Of a DNA stretch of 64,000 nucleotides, positions 52,734 to 63,141 are shown one piece after another (positions within the stretch are counted from its first letter, which is position 1; each line of letters begins with the position of its first letter). The notes under the pieces were generated by a model. That model saw nothing but the letters and a program-made list of their open reading frames with translations. It was not told the origin of the DNA and did not search any database. Both the position numbers and the translations under genes were made by a program. The DNA comes from Domibacillus sp. DTU_2020_1001157_1_SI_ALB_TIR_016. GTDB taxonomy: Bacteria > Bacillota > Bacilli > Bacillales > Domibacillaceae. The DNA is taken from the NCBI RefSeq assembly GCF_032341995.1, contig NZ_CP135439.1, positions 1,302,001-1,366,000 on the forward strand, read 5' to 3'.

Positions 52734-53716
52734 TGGCTGTTATTTCGTATATCGAAGCAGTGACCATGGCGATGCGCGAAGAAATGGAACGCGATCCGAA
52801 CGTATTTATCCTCGGTGAGGATGTTGGGAAAAAAGGCGGTGTTTTCAAAGCAACAGCCGGGCTTTATGAACAGTTTGGAGAAGACCGGGTGCTTGACACG
52901 CCTCTTGCTGAATCGGCGATTGCCGGCGTAGCTATCGGTGCGGCCATGGTTGGAAAACGACCCATCGCTGAAATGCAATTTGCCGATTTTATTATGCCGG
53001 CAGTGAACCAAATTATTTCAGAAGCTGCGCGGATCCGATATCGGTCCAATAACGACTGGCACTGCCCAATTGTCATTCGGGCGCCGTATGGAGCCGGCAT
53101 TCAAGGGGGATTATATCATTCTCAGTCGGTAGAAGCCGTTTTTGCCAACCAGCCGGGGCTGAAAATTGTGATTCCATCTACACCGTATGATGCAAAAGGG
53201 CTTTTAAAAGCCGCTATCCGTGATGAAGATCCGGTATTATTTTTTGAGCATAAAAAGGCGTACCGTTCCATTAAAGGGGAAGTGCCGGAAGATGACTATG
53301 TACTTCCAATCGGCAAAGCGGACGTAAAGCGCGAAGGAGAAGACATTACCGTGATTACGTATGGTCTTTGCGTTCACTATGCTCTGCAGGCGGCCGAAAA
53401 GCTGGCAGGGGAAGGCATCAGTGCAGAAGTAGTCGATCTTCGGACGGTTTATCCTCTTGACCAGGAAACAATTATTCAATCCGCCTCCAAAACAGGGAAA
53501 GTACTTTTGATTACAGAAGACAATAAAGAAGGCAGTGTAATCAGTGAGGCAGCGGCGATTATTGCCGAGCACTGCTTGTTTGATCTGGATGCTCCAATTG
53601 CGCGTCTGGCTGGGCCTGAAGTGCCAGCTACGCCATATGCAGCACCTTTAGAAAAGCATTTTTTAGTAAATCCCCAAAAAGTAGAGAAAGCAATGCGTGA
53701 TCTCGCTGAATTTTAA
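52733..53716 (+). CDS. bkdAB: branched-chain keto acid dehydrogenase E1 beta
   Basis: A 327-residue partner of BkdAA. Typical motifs: LGEDVGKKGGVFKAT, DTPLAESAIAGVAIGAAM, QFADFIMPAVNQI, APYGAGIQGGLYHSQS, and VVDLRTVYPLD in the C-terminal domain. Overlap with bkdAA implies coupled translation. Confidence 0.95.
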   Translation: MAVISYIEAVTMAMREEMERDPNVFILGEDVGKKGGVFKATAGLYEQFGEDRVLDTPLAESAIAGVAIGAAMVGKRPIAEMQFADFIMPAVNQIISEAARIRYRSNNDWHCPIVIRAPYGAGIQGGLYHSQSVEAVFANQPGLKIVIPSTPYDAKGLLKAAIRDEDPVLFFEHKKAYRSIKGEVPEDDYVLPIGKADVKREGEDITVITYGLCVHYALQAAEKLAGEGISAEVVDLRTVYPLDQETIIQSASKTGKVLLITEDNKEGSVISEAAAIIAEHCLFDLDAPIARLAGPEVPATPYAAPLEKHFLVNPQKVEKAMRDLAEF

Positions 53717-53736
53717 TAAGAAAGAGGAGGCGCACC

Positions 53737-54966
53737 ATGGCAATTCAAGAAATGAAAATGCCTAAACTCGGCGAAAGTGTAACAGAAGGAACCATTACCA
53801 AATGGCTTGTTGCACCGGGAGATTATGTGAATAAATATGACCCGATCGCTGAAGTGCTGACCGATAAAGTAACAGCTGATATTCCGTCTTCTTTCGCCGG
53901 AGTCATTAGTGAAATTGTAGCAAAAGAAGATGAAAAAATGGCTGTTGGCGAAGTGATCTGCACCATTGAAACAGAAGCAGCCACAAAAGAGCCGGAAAAG
54001 CAGCCTGAAGCTCAAACATTTGTAAAAGGTGAAACATCTGCTCAATCAGCCGCTGATCAAAGCAGCCGATATTCACCGGCAGTATTAAAGCTTTCGCAGC
54101 TTCATGGCATCGATTTAAAAGAAATCAAAGGAAGCGGAAGAGGCGGCCGCATTACCCGTAAAGATGTGCAGGCAGTCATCGACAGCGGAGTAAAAAGCGT
54201 TGTGCCTCCAACGGCAACGGCCAGCACTCCGGCCGCTGAAACAAAGAAATCATTTGAAACGCAAACAGGCGATATCATTGTGCCAATCGATGGCATTAAG
54301 CAGACGGTTGCAGCCAATATGGTGAAAACAAAGCAAGAAGTGCCTCATGCGTGGATGATGGTAGAAGTGGACGTTACCAGCCTTGTGCGTTACCGGGATT
54401 CCATTAAAACGTCATTCAAAGAAGCGGAAGGGTACAACGTAACGTATTTTGCTTTTTTTGTGAAAGCAGTCGCGCGTGCGTTAAAAGAGTTTCCGGAAAT
54501 GAACGCCATGTGGGCGGGCGACCACATTATCCGCAAAAAGGATATTAATATCTCGATTGCCGTCGCAGCAGACGACAAGCTGTTTGTACCGGTTGTGAAG
54601 CATGCGGATGAGAAAACCGTCAAAGGCATTGCCCGAGATGTAAATGAATTGGCTAAAAAAGCGCGCAGCGGTACACTGACAACTGAAGACGTCAGCGCGG
54701 GTACTTTTACGGTAAATAATACAGGCTCGTTTGGATCTGTTCAGTCAATGGGCATTATCAATTATCCGCAGGCGGCTATTTTACAGGTAGAATCGATTGT
54801 GAAGCGTCCTGTAATTATTGACGGTATGATCGCAGTGCGGGATATGGTAAACCTGTGCTTGTCACTCGACCATCGCGTGCTTGACGGGCTTGTATGCGGG
54901 CGGTTTATGCAGCGTGTGAAAGAATTGTTAGAGGCGGCTTCAGAAGATACAATGCCGATTTATTAA
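53737..54966 (+). CDS. bkdB: branched-chain keto acid dehydrogenase E2 acyltransferase
   Basis: A 409-residue dihydrolipoyl acyltransferase. One lipoyl domain with Lys44 in VLTDKVTADIP, a peripheral subunit-binding domain (RYSPAVLKLSQLHGIDL, GSGRGGRITRKDV), and the catalytic domain ending with LSLDHRVLDGL (His and Asp). It makes branched acyl-CoA, used for branched fatty acids or degraded. Start follows GAGGAGG. Confidence 0.95.
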   Translation: MAIQEMKMPKLGESVTEGTITKWLVAPGDYVNKYDPIAEVLTDKVTADIPSSFAGVISEIVAKEDEKMAVGEVICTIETEAATKEPEKQPEAQTFVKGETSAQSAADQSSRYSPAVLKLSQLHGIDLKEIKGSGRGGRITRKDVQAVIDSGVKSVVPPTATASTPAAETKKSFETQTGDIIVPIDGIKQTVAANMVKTKQEVPHAWMMVEVDVTSLVRYRDSIKTSFKEAEGYNVTYFAFFVKAVARALKEFPEMNAMWAGDHIIRKKDINISIAVAADDKLFVPVVKHADEKTVKGIARDVNELAKKARSGTLTTEDVSAGTFTVNNTGSFGSVQSMGIINYPQAAILQVESIVKRPVIIDGMIAVRDMVNLCLSLDHRVLDGLVCGRFMQRVKELLEAASEDTMPIY

Positions 54967-55003
54967 AAAAACAGCTTCTCCTATTTGGGAGAAGCTGTTT
55001 TTT
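54965..55003. terminator. bidirectional terminator between bkdB and DUF1002 gene
   Basis: AAACAGCTTCTCC and GGGAGAAGCTGTTT pair around TATTT with A and T runs on each side. Confidence 0.92.
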
Positions 55004-55863
55004 TATTTAAACAAGCCGGCAAGGCTGTCGACGATTGATTGAAGGAAATCGATAATGGACTGTAGAAAGCCTTGTCCTTCTTCCGAATTTTTAAAGCTGT
55101 CCCACTGTTCTTTTGCTTTATCAATTTGGGAGTTTACTTGATCCCAGTTGATATTTAAATCTTTCATCTTATTGAATAAACCAGCAAGCTGGTCTGTCTG
55201 TGCGTCGGTCAGCGTAATATTAAGCTCGTTGGAAATATTATTGACAATCACTTTAATTTCCTGAAGCGTTTGTGGATTCTGAGCGGCCACTTCTTCTTTA
55301 ATTCGTTCAATCAGCTGAGTGGCATCTTCCTGTCCGATGTCCTCACCAAGCTTAGCCGTTGTCACCATTTCTTCATTGGCTACTTGTTTTTGTTCTTCGG
55401 GAATTTTTTCACCAGTCGTCGTTTCATAGGCTTTAATAATGCCGGTTAGAGCAGCAGTACCGGACACCTCAAACGGGGCTGTAATGAAAATATCAGCATC
55501 TTTTACACTGGCAGTAGATAAGGCATTGGTGTACATTTCTTTCGATACCCATGAAATGTTTTGGGTTTCTACATTTAATCCGGAACCAGATTCCGTCGTT
55601 GTAATTTTGCTTGATGAGATGGCTTTTGTCCCAATTTGGGCTTTTGGAATATATTCACCCAAATATTTGTGTTCCTCCGCATTGGATACCGTAATCGTTT
55701 GAACATCCGCTGGTACGTTCATTTCTTCAAGCACCTTTTCTTTTTGGGCAGGTGTTAAATTTTCGCCAAGCGTGACCATTGTATCGCCGGGCGTACTATC
55801 TGCAGAAACGGCAGTACCAAAACTCAAAACGGCAACCCCAAGCAAACCCATTAATTTTCTCAT
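55003..55863 (-). CDS. secreted DUF1002 family protein
   Basis: A 286-residue protein with a signal peptide (KLMGLLGVAVLSFGTAVSA then DS) and a DUF1002 domain (TMVTLGENLTPAQKEKVLEEM, ADIFITAPFEVSGTAALTGI). The C-terminal helix region is amphipathic (FLQSIIDFLQSIVDSLAGLF). B. subtilis YpuA is of this family; function unknown, likely at the cell envelope. It has its own promoter region; start follows AGGAGAGAG. Confidence 0.85.
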   Translation of the reverse strand: MRKLMGLLGVAVLSFGTAVSADSTPGDTMVTLGENLTPAQKEKVLEEMNVPADVQTITVSNAEEHKYLGEYIPKAQIGTKAISSSKITTTESGSGLNVETQNISWVSKEMYTNALSTASVKDADIFITAPFEVSGTAALTGIIKAYETTTGEKIPEEQKQVANEEMVTTAKLGEDIGQEDATQLIERIKEEVAAQNPQTLQEIKVIVNNISNELNITLTDAQTDQLAGLFNKMKDLNINWDQVNSQIDKAKEQWDSFKNSEEGQGFLQSIIDFLQSIVDSLAGLFK

Positions 55864-56049
55864 ACTCTCTCTCCTGAATTCTAAAATTGGCTCCGTAGAG
55901 CTAGTAATAGAATAGCATGCGGCTGATATTTTTTCACGTTTTGGCTAAAGTGCATTGCTTCTAAAGTGGTGCTTATATTACAATAAAGAGAATATCCAAT
56001 TGCTTACTTTTTATTTGTAACCGATTACAAAATGAAGAGGAGTGGGAAC

Positions 56050-57579
56050 TTGGCTGATCAATTATTTCCACCGGTATCAGAGGCAGATTGGAAAGCAGCT
56101 GCAGAAGCTGCATTAAAAGGCGCTTCTTTATCGGCTTTGTGTACAGAAACTGCAGAAGGATTTCAGTTGAAACCGTTGTATGTGAAGGAAGATCGCAGCG
56201 TACTTTCACCTTTGCCAGGTGAAAAGCCGTTTACCAGAGGGTTTCGAGCTGCGTGGTCTTTTCCGGAAACAAATGCTGAGCTGGGGATCGACCCTATTTC
56301 TTCCGGTGCTGCAGCCGGCGTTTTTCCAGAAGATTCCGCTCTTCAAGCTGTACGAAAAGGAGAAAGGATTACCGTTAATACCGTTCCTTACCACACAGCC
56401 GGAGCGAATGCAGTTCAGGAACTCGCCTTGGCGCTTTCGGAGGCGGCCTGCTTTTTAAAAGCGGAAAGAAAAGAGTGGGAGACGGTCTCAAAGTGGCTGT
56501 TTCATTTTGCCGCCGGCACCAGCTTTTTTACAGAAATAGCGAAAATCCGGGCTTTCCGCACACTTTGGTCTGCCTTTGTGGATATATATCAGATTGAAGG
56601 CCATCAAAAGCCGGTGCTGAGTGTGGAAACAAGTGAATCGATGCTGTCTGTCCTAGATCCTCATGTAAACCTGTTACGTACAAGCAGCGCCGCGTTTGCT
56701 GCTGTCGTTGGAAATGTTGATTATGTAAAAGTATCCCCATTTGATCAAATAAAAGAAGGAGCTTCCTCCGAGCTTGCTGAGCGGATGGCCCGCAACATAC
56801 CGTCCATTTTAAAGCATGAGGCACTGCTCGACAAAGTAATGGACCCCGCAGGAGGCTCTTATTATATCGAGTCACTTACCGAAGAAATTGGCCGAAGAGC
56901 CTGGGATTTATTTGCGGAAATCGAAGAAGCCGGCGGGATCAAGCAGGCCTTAACGGCTGGATCGATTCAAAAAAATATAGAAGCGGTCCGCACAAAAAAA
57001 GAACAAGATACAGCGAAGCTCCGGTTTAAAATGATCGGGGTTAACCACTACGCTGATCCAGGAGGGCAGGTCCAGCAGCCGAAGAAGCCGGCGGTACAAA
57101 AAGCAGCACGGGGAGAACTTATCCAGCCTGTTGTGCCAAAAAGAACAGCAGAGCCATTTGAAGCGCTTCGATTGGAAGCTGTAAAGCTGCGACAAACTGG
57201 ACAGTCTCTTACAGCGGGATTGATTTGTTTCGGTGAACGGAAAACTTATCAAAAGCGGGCCGATTATGCGGCAGGTGTTTTGTCTGCGGGAGGAATTAAA
57301 ACAATTTGTTCTGAGGGGTGCCGCACAATAGAGGAAGCTGTTGCGTTTATCCAAAACCATTCAACAAGCTACTACTGCATTTGCGGCTCCGATGAGACGT
57401 ATGAACAATTCGGTTCCTCTCTGGCGCCTTCGCTGAAAAAAGCAGCAAACGGTGCGGTGATTGATAGTGCCGGAAGCCAGGCAGTGGAGGGGGCTGACGG
57501 ACGGATTGCGGCTGGAGACGACACGGTAAAAAAACTCACGCAAATCCTTGCCGTGTTTAAGGGAGGCCGTCCTGCATGA
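56050..57579 (+). CDS. mutA: methylmalonyl-CoA mutase small subunit
   Basis: A 509-residue beta subunit. The TIM-barrel-like half includes [39 protein letters not shown] and [15 protein letters not shown]. The C-terminal domain resembles a B12-binding fold but lacks the DxHxxG motif, as expected for the non-catalytic subunit. TTG 56050 is chosen since GAGGAGTGGG precedes it; ATG 56032 has no site. ATGA-type overlap with mutB. Confidence 0.9.
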   Translation: MADQLFPPVSEADWKAAAEAALKGASLSALCTETAEGFQLKPLYVKEDRSVLSPLPGEKPFTRGFRAAWSFPETNAELGIDPISSGAAAGVFPEDSALQAVRKGERITVNTVPYHTAGANAVQELALALSEAACFLKAERKEWETVSKWLFHFAAGTSFFTEIAKIRAFRTLWSAFVDIYQIEGHQKPVLSVETSESMLSVLDPHVNLLRTSSAAFAAVVGNVDYVKVSPFDQIKEGASSELAERMARNIPSILKHEALLDKVMDPAGGSYYIESLTEEIGRRAWDLFAEIEEAGGIKQALTAGSIQKNIEAVRTKKEQDTAKLRFKMIGVNHYADPGGQVQQPKKPAVQKAARGELIQPVVPKRTAEPFEALRLEAVKLRQTGQSLTAGLICFGERKTYQKRADYAAGVLSAGGIKTICSEGCRTIEEAVAFIQNHSTSYYCICGSDETYEQFGSSLAPSLKKAANGAVIDSAGSQAVEGADGRIAAGDDTVKKLTQILAVFKGGRPA

Positions 57580-59759
57580 ATTTAAAAAAGCGAAATCCGT
57601 TTAACCGGCCGTCCGAACCGTCATCGAAACGGGAGCAGAAACAAGCATCAGCCAACATCAAGCAGTTGTATGAGGCACTATCCTTCCAAACAAACGAATC
57701 CATTCGCCTGCGTGCCCTCTATACAGAAAAAGAAACTGAGGGACTTGCTCATACAAATGATTATCCAGGTATTGTCCCATTTACCCGTGGCCCTTATCCA
57801 ACCATGTACATCACGCGTCCGTGGACCATTCGCCAATATGCCGGCTTTTCAACAGCCGAGGAAAGCAATGCGTTTTACCGGCGCAATTTAGCAATGGGTC
57901 AAAAGGGGCTTTCTGTTGCGTTTGATCTGCCGACCCATCGGGGGTATGACTCCGATCATCCGCGTGTGGTCGGGGACGTGGGCAAAGCTGGCGTCGCCAT
58001 TGACTCTGTAGAAGACACCAATATATTATTCAAAGGCATACCGCTTGATCAAATGTCGGTTTCTATGACCATGAACGGCGCTGTCCTGCCTATTATGGCT
58101 TTTTATATTATTTCGGCAGAAGAACAGGGAGTAGCGAAAGAAAAACTGGCCGGCACGATTCAAAATGATATTTTAAAGGAATATATGGTGCGCAACACGT
58201 ACATTTATCCGCCGGAAACCTCCATGCGGATTATCACCGATATTTTGGGTTACACATCGGCTCATATGCCAAAATTCAATTCGATTTCCATCTCCGGCTA
58301 TCATATGCAGGAAGCCGGTGCACCGGCTGACCTGGAGCTTGCTTATACGCTCGCTGACGGACTGGAGTATGTCCGTACAGGACTTGCTGCCGGCATTGAC
58401 ATTGATTCTTTTGCTCCCCGGCTATCCTTTTTCTGGGCGGTCGGCATGAATTATTTTATGGAAGTGGCGAAAATGCGTGCCGCCCGGCGGATGTGGGCAG
58501 AGCTGATGAAGCCATTTGGCCCTAAAAATCCAAAATCGCGCATGCTGCGGGCCCACTCGCAAACATCCGGCTGGAGCTTAACCGAACAGGACCCGTTTAA
58601 TAATGTGACAAGAACGTTGATTGAAGCACATGCTGCAGCGATGGGGCACACACAATCTCTTCATACGAATGCCCTTGATGAAGCTATCGCTCTTCCAACC
58701 GATTTTTCGGCACGGATTGCCCGTAACACACAGCTCTTTTTACAGGAGGAAACAGGTATTACCAATGTGATTGATCCATGGGGCGGTTCGTATTATGTAG
58801 AAACACTCACCGATGAGCTGATGACACGTGCATGGGCCCATATTGGAGAAATTGAAACGCTTGGCGGGATGACAAAAGCGATAGAAACAGGGATTCCGAA
58901 GTCTAAAATCGAGGAAGCGGCTGCCCGCCGCCAGGCAAGAATCGATTCAGGGGAAGAAGTGATTATTGGCGTAAACCGGGACCGGCTTTCACAGGAGGAA
59001 GCGATCGACATTTTGGACATTGACAATACTGCTGTCCGTTTAGAACAAACGGACCGGCTGAGAAACGTGCGGCAAAACCGTGACAATCACCAAGTTAAAC
59101 AATCACTCGAAGCGATTACAACGGCTGTTAGATCAGGTAAGGGAAACCTGCTTGAATTGGCTGTTCAAGCGGCAAGACTGCGGGCAACGCTCGGTGAAAT
59201 CTCTGCTGCTGTAGAAGCAGCAAGCGGAAGGCATAAGGCGGTGATCCGGACAGTGAGCGGTGTGTACAGTGAACATTACTCGGATGCAGAACAAATAGAA
59301 GCGGTTCAGAAGATGACGGAAGAATTCAAAGAACAGGAAGGGCGGCGTCCACGGATTTTAGTTGCTAAAATGGGGCAGGACGGCCATGACCGGGGAGCGA
59401 AGGTGATTGCTTCTGCTTATGCAGACTTAGGCTTTGACGTGGATATCGGACCGCTTTTTCAAACGCCGGAAGAAACAGCCAAACAAGCAGTTGAAAATGA
59501 TGTTCATGCCGTTGGCTTTAGTTCTCTTGCTGCTGCTCATAAAACGCTGCTGCCTGCGCTCGTAGAGGAATTGAGAAACCGCGGGCGGGAAGACATTGTC
59601 GTGTTTGTAGGCGGTGTGATTCCGCCAAAAGATTATGCTTTTTTAAAAAGCCATGGCGCTGCTGCTATTTTTGGGCCGGGAACCATTATTCCTGTTTCTG
59701 CTCAAGTAATCTTAGAAAAAATTTATGAACGGCTTGGGTATGAGGAAGTGGTGGAATGA
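57576..59759 (+). CDS. mutB: methylmalonyl-CoA mutase large subunit, B12-dependent
   Basis: A 727-residue catalytic subunit that isomerises (R)-methylmalonyl-CoA to succinyl-CoA. Barrel motifs: [74 protein letters not shown]-terminal cobalamin domain with [21 protein letters not shown], where His is the lower cobalt ligand. Forms a unit with mutA and meaB. Confidence 0.95.
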   Translation: MNLKKRNPFNRPSEPSSKREQKQASANIKQLYEALSFQTNESIRLRALYTEKETEGLAHTNDYPGIVPFTRGPYPTMYITRPWTIRQYAGFSTAEESNAFYRRNLAMGQKGLSVAFDLPTHRGYDSDHPRVVGDVGKAGVAIDSVEDTNILFKGIPLDQMSVSMTMNGAVLPIMAFYIISAEEQGVAKEKLAGTIQNDILKEYMVRNTYIYPPETSMRIITDILGYTSAHMPKFNSISISGYHMQEAGAPADLELAYTLADGLEYVRTGLAAGIDIDSFAPRLSFFWAVGMNYFMEVAKMRAARRMWAELMKPFGPKNPKSRMLRAHSQTSGWSLTEQDPFNNVTRTLIEAHAAAMGHTQSLHTNALDEAIALPTDFSARIARNTQLFLQEETGITNVIDPWGGSYYVETLTDELMTRAWAHIGEIETLGGMTKAIETGIPKSKIEEAAARRQARIDSGEEVIIGVNRDRLSQEEAIDILDIDNTAVRLEQTDRLRNVRQNRDNHQVKQSLEAITTAVRSGKGNLLELAVQAARLRATLGEISAAVEAASGRHKAVIRTVSGVYSEHYSDAEQIEAVQKMTEEFKEQEGRRPRILVAKMGQDGHDRGAKVIASAYADLGFDVDIGPLFQTPEETAKQAVENDVHAVGFSSLAAAHKTLLPALVEELRNRGREDIVVFVGGVIPPKDYAFLKSHGAAAIFGPGTIIPVSAQVILEKIYERLGYEEVVE

Positions 59760-60838
59760 GCGGTAAACAAAAAGGAGGAGAGGAAAAGGGCAACGCGTCT
59801 CATGATGGCATGACAGCACCGCCGCCCAAAAGGTTTCGCAAAAAGAACCGTCCGCTGCCTGAGCCAGCATCACTCGCTGCTGCAGTAAGGAGCGGATCGG
59901 TAACGGATTTGGCAAAGGCGATTACTTGTATAGAAAGCAGCACACCGGCTCATTTTGAATATAGCGAGCAGCTGCTTCAACTGCTGCTGCCGCATACAGG
60001 AAACTCGATTCGGGTTGGAATAACGGGGGTGCCGGGGGCAGGAAAAAGCACGTTTATTGAATCATTTGGCCTTATGCTATGTGAACAGGGCCGCCGGGTT
60101 GCTGTTTTGGCCATTGATCCGAGCTCTTCCATTTCAGGAGGCTCTATTTTAGGGGATAAAACAAGAATGGAAGAGCTGGCGAAGCATTCAAATGCTTTTA
60201 TCCGCCCTTCGCCATCCGGAGGAACGCTTGGCGGTGTACACGGGAAAACACGCGAAACCATTCTTTTATGCGAAGCTGCCGGCTTTGATGTCATCCTCGT
60301 AGAAACAGTTGGCGTAGGCCAAAGTGAAGGCATCGTTCGCAATATGGTTGATTTTTTTATGATGCTTGTGTTAACGGGGGCCGGAGATGACCTGCAGGGA
60401 ATCAAAAAAGGGATTATGGAACTGGCAGATGCCATTGTAATCAACAAAGCAGATGGTCCGAATAAGCCGCTGGCTGAACGAACGAGAAAGGAATACGAAC
60501 AGTTTCTTCATGCGATAAAGCCATATACGGAAGGATGGAAATCCAAAGCTTATACGTGCTCCGCTTTGGAAAACGAAGGCATAGATATGCTCTGGCAGGC
60601 GATCCAATCTTTTCAATCCGTTACACAAAAAACGGGTACATTTGATAAGCGGCGCCGTACTCAGGTAAAAGCATGGATGCATACGTTGATTGCAGATGAG
60701 CTGGATCGCTATTTTTATCATCATCCGTACGTGAAGGAGCATCTCGATGGCTGGGAACAGCAGTCCATGGCGGGCAGTGTAACTCCAGCCCAGGCCGCCC
60801 GGGCACTTTGTAAACAAGTACTTCAAGCTTATAAATAA
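59756..60838 (+). CDS. meaB: methylmalonyl-CoA mutase-associated GTPase MeaB
   Basis: A 360-residue G3E family GTPase (also called ArgK) that protects and reloads the mutase with adenosylcobalamin. Walker A GVPGAGKS at 91-98, [18 protein letters not shown] switch region, [12 protein letters not shown], and NKADGPN base motif. The first 35 residues are a basic, low-complexity extension. Overlaps mutB by 4 bases. Only a weak hairpin follows. Confidence 0.93.
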   Translation: MSGKQKGGEEKGNASHDGMTAPPPKRFRKKNRPLPEPASLAAAVRSGSVTDLAKAITCIESSTPAHFEYSEQLLQLLLPHTGNSIRVGITGVPGAGKSTFIESFGLMLCEQGRRVAVLAIDPSSSISGGSILGDKTRMEELAKHSNAFIRPSPSGGTLGGVHGKTRETILLCEAAGFDVILVETVGVGQSEGIVRNMVDFFMMLVLTGAGDDLQGIKKGIMELADAIVINKADGPNKPLAERTRKEYEQFLHAIKPYTEGWKSKAYTCSALENEGIDMLWQAIQSFQSVTQKTGTFDKRRRTQVKAWMHTLIADELDRYFYHHPYVKEHLDGWEQQSMAGSVTPAQAARALCKQVLQAYK

Positions 60839-61036
60839 AAAAGGACCGGCCGAGTTGCACTCAGCCAGTCAATACAGGGAGTTTAGGGGTATGGATCCAG
60901 TTGCCTTATTATTCTACCCGCGTTTTAAAAAAGTAAACATTATTTTTAAAGCCATATAAAAGAGAGGAGCCGCTTTATTGAAATAAACGTTTTTTTCCCT
61001 TATGATTAAGCTACTAATCACAAAGGAGAGAAAAAC

Positions 61037-61474
61037 ATGGGAATGAATTTTAATTTTTTCATGAATGATGTTGTTCGCCAGGCGCGCGATGAAATCAAAG
61101 CGGCCGGCTATTCAGAGCTTACAACACCCGAGGAAGTCGATGCAGCTCTAAACGAAAAAGGAACAACACTTGTAATGGTGAATTCTGTATGCGGCTGTGC
61201 CGGAGGAATTGCCCGTCCAGCAGCAGCACATGCGATTCATTATGACAAGCGCCCTGACCGTTTAGTGACTGTGTTCGCAGGGCAGGATAAAGAAGCGACA
61301 GCTCAGGCGCGCAGCTTTTTCACAGGTTATCCGCCGTCTTCTCCATCTTTTGCTTTATTAAAAGATGGACAGATTCAAGCGATGGTGGAACGCCATGAAA
61401 TTGAAGGGCATCACCCGATGTCTGTCGTTGAACATCTGCAATCACTCTTCGATCAGCACTGCGAAGAAGTGTAA
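61037..61474 (+). CDS. brxB: bacilliredoxin BrxB
   Basis: A 145-residue thioredoxin-fold protein of the DUF1094/BrxA-BrxB family with the CGC active site in [15 protein letters not shown]. It removes bacillithiol from mixed disulfides. YqiW of B. subtilis is BrxB, and the same position before yqjA supports the name. AAAGGAGAG site. Confidence 0.93.
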   Translation: MGMNFNFFMNDVVRQARDEIKAAGYSELTTPEEVDAALNEKGTTLVMVNSVCGCAGGIARPAAAHAIHYDKRPDRLVTVFAGQDKEATAQARSFFTGYPPSSPSFALLKDGQIQAMVERHEIEGHHPMSVVEHLQSLFDQHCEEV

Positions 61475-61484
61475 GGATGACCTG

Positions 61485-61514
61485 AAGCCCTGCCGTGTGC
61501 GGCAGGGCTTTCTT
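61485..61514 (+). terminator. terminator after brxB
   Basis: AAGCCCTGCCG-TGTG-CGGCAGGGCTT, perfect 11-bp stem, followed by TCTTT. Confidence 0.88.
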
Positions 61515-61532
61515 TAATTCGAGGTGAATGTA

Positions 61533-62519
61533 ATGATCAAAATCGGGTACCGAACGTCCAAAACGGCTCTTGGTATAGCGGTGTCTATTTTAATTGCTGA
61601 ATGGATCGGCCTTCACAACTCGGCTTCTGCCGGCATTATTGCCATTTTGTGTATTCAAAACACGAAGCAGCAGTCTTTAAAAGCTTCCTGGACCCGTCTT
61701 GTAGCCGGGATGCTCGCTCTTTTTTATTCCGCCGTTTTTTTTGAATTGCTTGCGTATCACGCGGTTGTGATCGGCCTGATCTTAATCGTCTTTATTCCGA
61801 CAACCGTGGCGCTTAAAGTACAGGAAGGCATTGTTTCAAGCACCGTTCTTATTTTGCATATGTATGCTGCAAAAGAAGTTTCTACAGCGCTTCTCTTAAA
61901 TGAAATGGCTCTTGTCATCATAGGAGTAGGCATAGCACTTGTACTCAATTCCTACATGCCGAGCGTAGAAAACGAGCTTGTAAAAATGCAGCAGCAGACA
62001 GAAGAACTGTTCGAGCGTATTTTCAAAGAAATTATCTCTTACTTACGAACGAATGAACACACTTGGGACGGAAAAGAACTGACGGAAACGGCCGAGCTGC
62101 TTAAACGGGCAAAATCGCTTTCCTACAAAGACGTACAAAACCATTTTACCCGTCATAACAGCTTGTTTTATCAGTACTTCACGATGCGTGAAAAGCAGTT
62201 TGAAATTATCGAACGGCTTATTTCAGTCGTGATTTCTATTTCTCACCGTCCGGAGCAGGCGGAAATGATCGCTTCTTTTATGGAAGAAGTAAAAGGGAAT
62301 ATTCACCCAGGCAATACTGCCAAGCTGCATTTAAGCCATTTAAATGATTTAAAACGGGAATTTGAAGAAATGCCTTTACCGAAAACACGCGAAGAGTTCG
62401 AAGCACGTGCTGCTCTTTTGCAGTTTGTAAGGGAAATGGAACGATATCTCCGTATTAAAGCACGGTTCCGGGGCATGAAAAAAAGAGCAGCCCATAGGCG
62501 CCGCCCTTCTGTTACATAA
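61533..62519 (+). CDS. yqjA: aromatic acid exporter family protein YqjA
   Basis: A 328-residue membrane protein. Four membrane helices in the first 145 residues (TALGIAVSILIAEWIGL, LVAGMLALFYSAVFFELLAY, VIGLILIVFIPTTVAL, MALVIIGVGIALVLNSY) and a long helical cytoplasmic domain, as in DUF939/ArAE proteins. Substrate unknown. ATG 61533 follows CGAGGTG. Its last 8 bases overlap prli42 on the other strand. Confidence 0.87.
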   Translation: MIKIGYRTSKTALGIAVSILIAEWIGLHNSASAGIIAILCIQNTKQQSLKASWTRLVAGMLALFYSAVFFELLAYHAVVIGLILIVFIPTTVALKVQEGIVSSTVLILHMYAAKEVSTALLLNEMALVIIGVGIALVLNSYMPSVENELVKMQQQTEELFERIFKEIISYLRTNEHTWDGKELTETAELLKRAKSLSYKDVQNHFTRHNSLFYQYFTMREKQFEIIERLISVVISISHRPEQAEMIASFMEEVKGNIHPGNTAKLHLSHLNDLKREFEEMPLPKTREEFEARAALLQFVREMERYLRIKARFRGMKKRAAHRRRPSVT

Positions 62520-62607
62520 ACATCGTTAAGCCAAACATAAGTGTTGAAATCAACATTGCAAATAACATTAAATACACAATAATCTTTTGAAATGTTTTAT
62601 TACGCAT
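62512..62607 (-). CDS. prli42: stressosome-associated microprotein Prli42
   Basis: A 31-residue protein beginning MRNKTFQKIIVYLMLFAM, with a basic N-terminus followed by a single membrane helix, and ending GLTMFM. This is the pattern of Prli42, a conserved Firmicutes miniprotein that tethers the stressosome to the membrane in Listeria. ATG 62607 follows AAAGGAGAG at ideal distance. Its stop overlaps the end of yqjA in antisense, so the two genes converge. Confidence 0.82.
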   Translation of the reverse strand: MRNKTFQKIIVYLMLFAMLISTLMFGLTMFM

Positions 62608-62730
62608 GAAACTCTCCTTTAAGGGTTGTTGAGTATTATTGTACCGGCAATGAAGCGGATTTTCAACAGGCTCACTGCAGAAGAAACGCCATTTAACCGC
62701 TTATCTATTTTCATCAAAGGGGATGGGAAC

Positions 62731-63141
62731 ATGAATAAAGTCGATCATATTGGCATAGCCGTTTCATCATTGGAAGCAGCACTTTCACTGTATACCGGGC
62801 AGCTTGGCATGACTCATATCAAAACAGAAACAGTCGCGTCACAAAAGGTGCGCGTCGCTTTTATTGATGCCGGTAATGTAAAATTGGAATTATTAGAGCC
62901 GGCTGCGCCTGACAGCCCAATCGCCCGGTTTATCCAAAAACGAGGGCCTGGCATCCACCATATCGCGTTTAACGTGAAAGATATCGAGACGAGAATAGCA
63001 GAGATGAAAAGCCGGGGAATTGAGATGATTCAAGAAGAGCCGGCCGCCGGTGCGGGAGGAGCTAAAATTGCTTTTATGCATCCGAAGTCAACAGGCAGCG
63101 TGCTGATGGAACTGTGTGAAAAAGGGGAGGGCAAAGCATGA
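62731..63141 (+). CDS. mce: methylmalonyl-CoA epimerase
   Basis: A 136-residue vicinal oxygen chelate protein that interconverts (S)- and (R)-methylmalonyl-CoA. Metal ligands: His in VDHIGIAV, Gln/Glu in KLELLEP, His in GIHHIAFNV, and Glu near the C-terminus (VLMELCE). ATG 62731 follows AAAGGGGATGGG. Overlaps pccB by 4 bases. Equivalent to yqjC. Confidence 0.92.
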   Translation: MNKVDHIGIAVSSLEAALSLYTGQLGMTHIKTETVASQKVRVAFIDAGNVKLELLEPAAPDSPIARFIQKRGPGIHHIAFNVKDIETRIAEMKSRGIEMIQEEPAAGAGGAKIAFMHPKSTGSVLMELCEKGEGKA

